Source: Fomes fomentarius (lineage: Eukaryota; Basidiomycota; Agaricomycetes; Polyporales; Polyporaceae). From it: a DNA stretch of 64,000 bases. Each line of letters opens with the position of its first letter. The first letter of the stretch is position 1. Shown in pieces: positions 57,969 to 64,000 of this stretch. The notes under the pieces are model-generated. The model was not told where the DNA came from. It did not search any database and worked only from the letters and a program-made list of their open reading frames with translations. The DNA is taken from contig JABYQN010000003.1 in the NCBI GenBank assembly GCA_022606135.1, forward strand, positions 186,001-250,000. The letters run 5' to 3'. Made by a program: the position numbers and the translations under genes.

Positions 57969-59624
57969 ATGGCGGACATCCTTGAGCCTGCACTGCCCTG
58001 GGACATCCTTCGCGAAATCGCCTTCATCTGCCCCCGAGGCACCTGCACAACGCTCATGCGCACATGCGCCTTCTTCAATCACGAAGCCGCAGCATCCATA
58101 CTCAGCCAGAGAATACGGCTTCGGATGGAGTCCACGGCTAAAGGCTTTCTCAAATTCCTCCAGGCAGGGAAGAAGCCGCGCTATCCATGTGTCCGCCACC
58201 TGGCTCTTCGCTTCAACCGCCACTCTCCCCTGTCGCCAGAGACCGCGAACGCGCTCGCAGAGGCCATTGCTCTCATGACTGGGCTTGTGGTTGTCGAGGT
58301 CGGCTTTGGAGAGTATACGATCGGGAACTGGCCGGCCCTGCGTGACGCGATCGCGTTCCTCCCGTCTCTCCGGCAAATCTTCATAGAGAATGCGGGTCCG
58401 CGATCATGGCAGTTCCTACTCTCTCTCCAATCAGCCAAGCTCAGGTCTATCAAGATCGACTTCTTCGAGCGCGAACCCGAACCTGAGGAGGAGCTATCTG
58501 GACAGCGCCTCAGCGCTCCATGGCTCTCTTCGCACCCGGTGCAGTCCTTTGGGAGGTGGACATCGACTCTGACAGAGCTTGCGTATTACTGTCGCTATGC
58601 TCATCCGACAGCGCACGACGCGTTCTCCCGCTACTCAGAAGTGTATCCTATGATGCGTACGTTATCGATGTGCCATCGTGGCCACTGCTTGGATCCCACC
58701 CCATACATTCGCGCCTTCCCGAATCTTGCACATCTAGAGGTCAACCCGCAGTCAAAACTAGACCGTGACCAAGATCGCACCTCGAATACACACGAGGTTC
58801 AACGCCTCCGTCCCGTGTCACAGCACCGTGACGCCGGCTGGCGGGAGCTTGTTCAGTTCCACGGACCGCTTGTCGACCTCTATGCTCTCGCGCTCAATTG
58901 CCACATTTCGCATATCAAACTCGACACATGCCTCCAAGATATGGATCTTCCCCTGCTCTCTGTAGTCCTTGCCGATACACGACCAACACACCTGCATATC
59001 TTCGGGTACGACGGGGTTCTACATCACCCGAACGACAGTCTCTCTTCGATCTTGCAAACACAGGGTGCATCACGTCTCGAAAGCCTGGTCGTCTCCTGCT
59101 TGATTAAAAATCACATCCCTCACGAGGATATTGTTTCTGCACTGGTGAGTACCCTCGTTCTGGGCAAGCGACATTTGTTTGTTTGCCCAGCAGTGATTGT
59201 TCAAGTTAGTACTCACACTGAACGCTGTATTCGATGACTCCAGTCTTCCCTTGCTGCATCTCTTGCCATGCTTCCAGGCCCACTTCGCCGCCTTCACATT
59301 GGCATCCATTTACATAGATTGCAATCGCCGCCGTCGCCATCCGAAGGGGGGTCACTAGAGTGGCTGACAACCACCGCAGCAAACATCGATGCCGAGAAGA
59401 TTGTTCAAAATCTCGTAGAAACTATCCCAACACTGGAAGATGCGCTTTTTCTATGCAGCAGTGAGGCACGCAGCGGCATGGTGATAGATCGACAACAGGC
59501 TACTTTTTTGCGCCCACTGGATGCTGTTGGGAGAAGAGGTGCATGGGGGAATGATGCTCTGGATTGCGGTATGTTCACGCTCTCACCTCGCTACTCATCG
59601 TTCTATTTTAGGCGAACCTTGTAA
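57969..59624 (+). CDS. F-box-like protein of unknown target
   Basis: Exon 1 (57969-59144) is open for 392 codons, donor GTGAGT. Exon 2 (59244-59624) continues in phase after TCGATGACTCCAG, giving about 518 residues; an optional last intron (59571-59612) would change the final residues to GEPCK. The N-terminus EPALPWDILREIAFICPRG followed by TLMRTCAFFNHEA is a typical F-box opening (hydrophobic Pro-Trp-[DE]-[IL]-[LI]). Repeated Leu-rich segments follow (FLPSLRQIFIENA, AFPNLAHLEV, PTHLHIFGYDGV), as in fungal F-box proteins with irregular LRR-like regions. F-box proteins usually link substrates to SCF ubiquitin ligases; the substrate is unknown. Confidence 0.72.
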
Positions 59625-59629
59625 GTAGT

Positions 59630-61900
59630 GAGTGTATAGAGCAAAGTATGCATCATGAGTATGCGAGAGCATATGAGACTTCGCATCTGCCGTATAGTAT
59701 AGTACGACCTGGAATGCAAAGACTCTGATCGTCGACCACTAGTGGAGTCCCTAGTTCCGCCGAAGGCGCAGCCATTTGACGTACCTCCATCATACATACG
59801 CATGACCCTGGGAGGACCGTGAGCACGCCACGACGTGCGCGGCGGATCAAATCCAACCGAAGACTCAAGAAGAACATGGATCGGACTCACGTTACACAAG
59901 TCCACATTGGACGAGTAGATCTGCTGTCCATACTCCTCGTCTGGAACCCGGAGGCGAGCGATCAAGATTGGAGTAGAAGTCCGAGGCCTGTATATTAGTC
60001 TCGAATGACCTCGACGACAGTCAACTCCAGCGTTAACTTTCGTAGAGTTAGTGCGGTAAGTGGTCACCTTTGCAGTGGTACGACAGCCTTGTCCAGGTTC
60101 CTTCGGATGCATCCACGACTGTTTTCATACACCGTTGGCGCACAGGCTCGTCTCAGGCATAGATCGACAATTCGAAGTAAGTTGGTGATGTCCTGGTAAC
60201 CAGTACGACCATTCCCCCCTTGACAACGCAGGGTAGCTGCAGGTAGAAGCGATGCTATCAGATGTGACTTGTTGGGAAAATGAACTGACAATTTGAACTC
60301 AGCTTGATCGAACGAACATATGCCTAAGGCAAAGGACAGCCATGGCATTGAAAGTTCTGTACATTGTCCTCCGTATGCATACAATGGACTGACGTGGATA
60401 ACTGTGCCAGGAAGAAGAGACGTTGATACAGCGCAACGGACGAGATGGTGACTGGAAAGATCCGTAGTTATTCCACTGCGAGAGCTCTCCACTGCATGTC
60501 TGCACAGCTCTGCGCTCATGAACAGCCTGCTGATGACAACATCACGCCAAGACAATAGTGACGGAGACTGCCTACAGTCTTTACGCAGGAGTTTCTGCGG
60601 ATGGCAGTATACTGGAAAGGACGTATAGGGAAGATATGCATAGCCCACAGCATATCCCGGCCGCAGCGCGTCCATGGCCGTCAGTCCATAAAGATCAGCT
60701 TGCCTTGCCCTATTCCCAGCGACTATTTGCTGCTCTAGTGTATCAGTGATGGGGAACCTATCTAGACGTTGAATAAGTACTACTAATAGTGTGGACGTGA
60801 GGAGTCCTGGGATCCGGAGTAGCACTAGATGATACACTCGAGCTCGTTCCAGGCTACGTAAGTACTACCAATCTCTAGGTCTTACTAGTAGAGCCTTGTT
60901 GTCTCTTCCAGAGCTGCGGTACGCGCAAGACGGGGATCTGGTACCGCCGTATGGAGAGGTACCATATCCAGGGATTTGGGACGTGCCGAGTAAAATTGTG
61001 GACCAACAACTTTGAGAGTAGCGCTGCACCAGGGCAATGGTGTGCACTTAGCTTTAACCCTTCCCCGCTTCAGACTCGGCCGCGTGGTCGTCGTCGTTAC
61101 TTGAAGTTATTGTCGCGGACTACTATCCGTATACGTAGTGGGCGGACCGGCGCCTCCGACCTCCTATGCGGGTGGTCCTTCAATGGGTCTTCCCATCGTC
61201 TCTGCTGTCTCGAGCGTCCCCGACATTGTTCTCGATGACGCTGGCTTTCTCGGAAGGTGATCCGTAGAAGACTGAAAGCAAACCGGGGTGGATGGAAAGC
61301 CGTTCCCTGATGCCGTTGAAACGTTGGGAGACCCTCTATGACCCCGCGCGCGCGGCGCGCGATATGATAGTGATGTGGCCTACGGGTGAGCCCTGATCCG
61401 TCCGTCGTCACGCTATCCCCTCCCTCACAAAGCACAACCATAGAATGCCATGGCGACGCACAGTGGCGCGATCACGATCCCCGCATAACCAACGCGCATA
61501 ATAGGCTAGATTAGGCTAAGGTTGCAGCCTGCTGCAGGTGTTCAACCGTGCCTTGCGCTCTTTCTTCCAGCCAATCAACGACTCTCCGCTTGTTCGTTGC
61601 GTGCTCCATCGGAACGCGTCTATAGTCTCGTGAGTGCAACTCAGAAGGCATTGTCACCCGGCCGTCCATCACAACTCATGCTCATCGTTCCGCTCAGAAA
61701 CGTGCACGCCGGGAAGATCAGCCGAGCACCGCGATACAAGGATATAAGGAGCATGCCCACCCCTCCTTCATCTCCCCACTTGCACCTTCTGCAACGCACC
61801 GAGGCCGGATCCTCTTCACAACCGTAGTCTGCTCGACCCATCCCAGCACTTGTTCTCACTTCAACTTGTTCAAGTTCTCTTTGCCGTTCATTCTCTCAGA
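59630..61900. other. Intergenic, no convincing gene
   Basis: A minus-strand frame of 257 codons (60064-60837) starts with a GTG and lacks domain signatures. Small plus-strand frames at 60951-61238 and 61522-61827 are Arg/Pro/Ser-rich. The final 250 bp (about 61650-61954) is pyrimidine-rich with GGATATAAGG near 61738 and is the likely promoter and 5' UTR of the next gene. Confidence 0.4.
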
Positions 61901-61954
61901 CTTATTCGCTCTCTCTCTGCTTGATCGCATTTTCTTTCACTCAAGTCTGGAACT

Positions 61955-63083
61955 ATGTTCTTCTCGAAGAGCCTTGTTGCTGCCGTCGCGCTCTGCCTGA
62001 GCGTTTCCCTCCAGGTGCATGCCCATGCCGCCATCGCGCCCGCGCTGGGCGTGCAGGGTACCCCCGTCCGGAACAACGCTCAGCGTCCGTCGAACGCCCG
62101 TCCCTGCGGCAACACGAACATTGCCCAAACCATCGATTCTTCCACCGCTGTGACCGCGGCCGCGAACGGACAGTTCCAGGCCACGATCACTAACTTCAAC
62201 GCGTGAGTATCTTTTACTCTTCCATCAACATCGTGTTTTCCCTTCGCATCCACGAAATGCTTACTATTATTACTCACAGGGGTGTCGATGGCTCGACTCA
62301 GGTCACTGCCAAGGTCGACGCTACTGGTACGGGCCAGTCGTTCGTGAACGCGCAGGTTGTCAAGAATGGCGAACGGGTGCGTTTGCATGTCCTCCACCCG
62401 CGCGCTGAACTGACCATCGGACGCACGTAGGCCCCTAGCAGTACAGGCTCGGTGCAGCTCACTGTTCAGCTCCCTGCTGGTACCACGTGCAGCGGCGGGG
62501 CGTCCGGGAGCAAGTGTCTGGTCTCGTTCGTGACCGCAGGTGGCTTCGGCAACTGCGTCGTCGTCGACCAAGCTGGCGGTGCCGCCGCTGGCAACGGCGC
62601 GGCCGCAGGTACCAACGGCGCTGCAGCTGGCACCGGTAACACTGGCGCAGCTGCTGGCACCGGTAACACTGGCGCAGTTGCTGGCACTGGCGCGGCCGCT
62701 GGCACTGGTACCACTGGTACTGGCAACGGTCGTGGACGTGGACGTGGTGGTCGCAACCGGGGTGGCGCTAACGCCGTCCAGGGCGGCGCCGCTGCGGGCT
62801 CGAACGCGAATGCGGGGAATGCCGCCAACGCCAACGCCAACGCGAACGGTGCCGCCAACGCAACAGCGCTTGATCGTCTCCGCAACTTCATCGAGAAGCA
62901 GCGCCAGCAGCAGGCAGCGGTACGTTCTCTTCCCTTGTGCAAACCACCTTTCTCGCGTCCCCCATACTTTCTTGCATCTGTCAACTTGAATCTGATGCTG
63001 ACTGGGCGATTTTACAGGGTACCCGCCGCGCTCGCATTGCACGTCGTGCAGCTGAGCGCCCCGCGGTGGAGGTCCTCGCTTAA
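61955..63083 (+). CDS. Egh16/Gas1-like secreted protein (DUF3129-type) with basic low-complexity tail
   Basis: Four exons, 61955-62202, 62280-62376, 62431-62919 and 63018-63083, join to 299 residues. MFFSKSLVAAVALCLSVSLQVHA is a signal peptide, and the mature protein starts with HAAIAPALG, the usual His-led start of this family. Cysteines in RPCGN, TTCSGG, SKCLVSF and FGNCVVV and the pattern ANGQFQATITNFNAG fit Egh16H1/Gas1-like proteins, secreted fungal proteins first noted at plant surfaces. After about residue 150 comes an Ala-Gly-Thr-Asn repeat linker, then an RGRGRGGRNRGG stretch and a basic Arg/Ala-rich end. The tail is unusual and could bind anionic polymers or membranes; that is inference. 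Confidence 0.8.
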
Positions 63084-64000
63084 AAGACTACGGTTGTGTT
63101 TGAGTGTGTGCGTTGCCGATGTCGATCGAGTAGTGCAATCTATACTCTTGGCATCGCATCTTTCTCCTGGTGTGCTTTGGAATGTGAATGTCTCGTGCTC
63201 GTCGTGCACGACCGCTTCTCCACATATACAGTGACATGGAGAGTTCAGGTACGCACCTTGTTATAGACTCTCGGATGACCGAAAGCGTGCTCGAGTCGAA
63301 CGTGTACGAGTATGTAGCGGTCACGCTCTTGCGACTTTGAGCAATGCTCTAGAGTGAGCTAGCTCGCTGAAGAGGCCCGTACGTGCGATGTGGCAGGCGC
63401 GAAGATGTGAGGCTGTCATAGTGCGGCACAGTCGTCACCTGTAAGTCCAATATCAGCCCCGTCAAGACTACATAGTAGCTATGGCCGAGCAGCATATGTA
63501 TAGCTCTAGCGCATCTACACATGTACATGCGTGCAGACAAGTAGATCAGTAGTCTTCTCTCGCCAGACCTTGAACGGGTGCAGGATGGAGATCAGTACAG
63601 CGTGGTCAGACATTAAGCTCAAGAGTTCACTTGAGGCCAGAGGAGTAGATTACGCGGACAGATCGAGATTCAACAAGAATTGAAACCACAACCGAGATGG
63701 ACAAGTGTTAATGCAACTCGTGTCCTCTCTTCTTGGAGTAGTGCCACGCTCGAATTTCATGTTGGTCCCATGAAGTTCGAAATCGACATTCAACTCATGC
63801 GCTCATAGGAGTGATGCACTGTGCGGACACGACCATGGACACAAGCACAAGATACCTCGTAGCACACCAAGAGACAATCGATAGGACGATGCCAAGAGCA
63901 TAGATTGCGGTACTCAAATTGACATCAACAACGCACATGACTCAAACACAACCATAGTCCTTTGAGACGGATAGTCCACCGTGCCTCCCTTGCTCCTGCT
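63084..64000. other. Intergenic, no supportable gene
   Basis: This is the 3' flank of the Egh16-like gene. Only short frames occur, with no repeats or RNA structures that I can support. Confidence 0.45.

Noticed and set aside
60064..60837. 257-codon minus-strand open frame
   Set aside because: It starts from GTG, has no recognisable motif, and lies in DNA without splice-site structure or codon regularity; likely chance.

Overview
The window looks like nuclear DNA of a basidiomycete fungus, most likely an Agaricomycete of wood-decay type. Nearly every gene is split by many introns of about 50-60 nt with GT(A/G)NG...YAG borders. There are tiny conserved exons (35-92 nt) and TATA boxes 50-90 bp before start codons. 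The gene families (secreted type-B carboxylesterase/lipase, microsomal P450, UmtA-like methyltransferase, GH16 CRH-like glycosidase, Egh16/Gas1-like secreted protein, hAT and Copia elements) fit that group. The species assignment is inference. All gene models were spliced by hand; those called intact keep one reading frame through every junction.

The left two thirds is built around an expanding esterase family. Three tandem, apparently intact copies lie on + (4588-6977, 9209-11576, 12973-15347), each with 13 exons at matching positions. They are followed by a C-terminal relic (15471-15802) and a fourth, more diverged intact copy (17151-19476). After a P450 gene (21092-23222), an older esterase relic (23782-24367) and two tandem methyltransferase genes (24930-26069, 26414-27587) come two esterase copies on - (27680-30026, 32460-34792). 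These sit in a roughly 4.8 kb direct segmental duplication whose left edge falls at the stop codon of the second methyltransferase. Both minus copies carry the same exon-2 frameshift, and the second has another in the catalytic-serine motif. A seventh copy (51491-56850) is a pseudogene split by two transposons with recognisable target-site duplications. The signal to notice is a birth-and-death gene cluster (tandem duplication, gene conversion, frameshift decay, transposon disruption) with an upstream sequence block kept at nearly constant distance from the start codon.

The middle and right hold housekeeping and lineage-specific genes: a GH16 glycosidase (-), a WDR24/Rtc1 (Sea2) GATOR2-type WD40-RING gene (+) with one apparent frameshift, a 648-residue protein (-) resembling fungal OTT_1508-like deaminases, an F-box-like protein (+), and an Egh16/Gas1-like secreted protein (+) with a basic low-complexity tail.

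Mobile DNA: a 5'-truncated Copia element riddled with TGA stops (46300-48830, -); a 635-bp TIR element with a 3-bp target duplication; and a 4112-bp hAT element with perfect 12-bp TIRs, an 8-bp target duplication and an apparently open 15-exon transposase, probably recently active. Long stretches (1-4450, 6980-8450, 19480-21090, 30150-32360, 34920-37300, 48830-51480, 59630-61900, 63090-64000) show no supportable gene.
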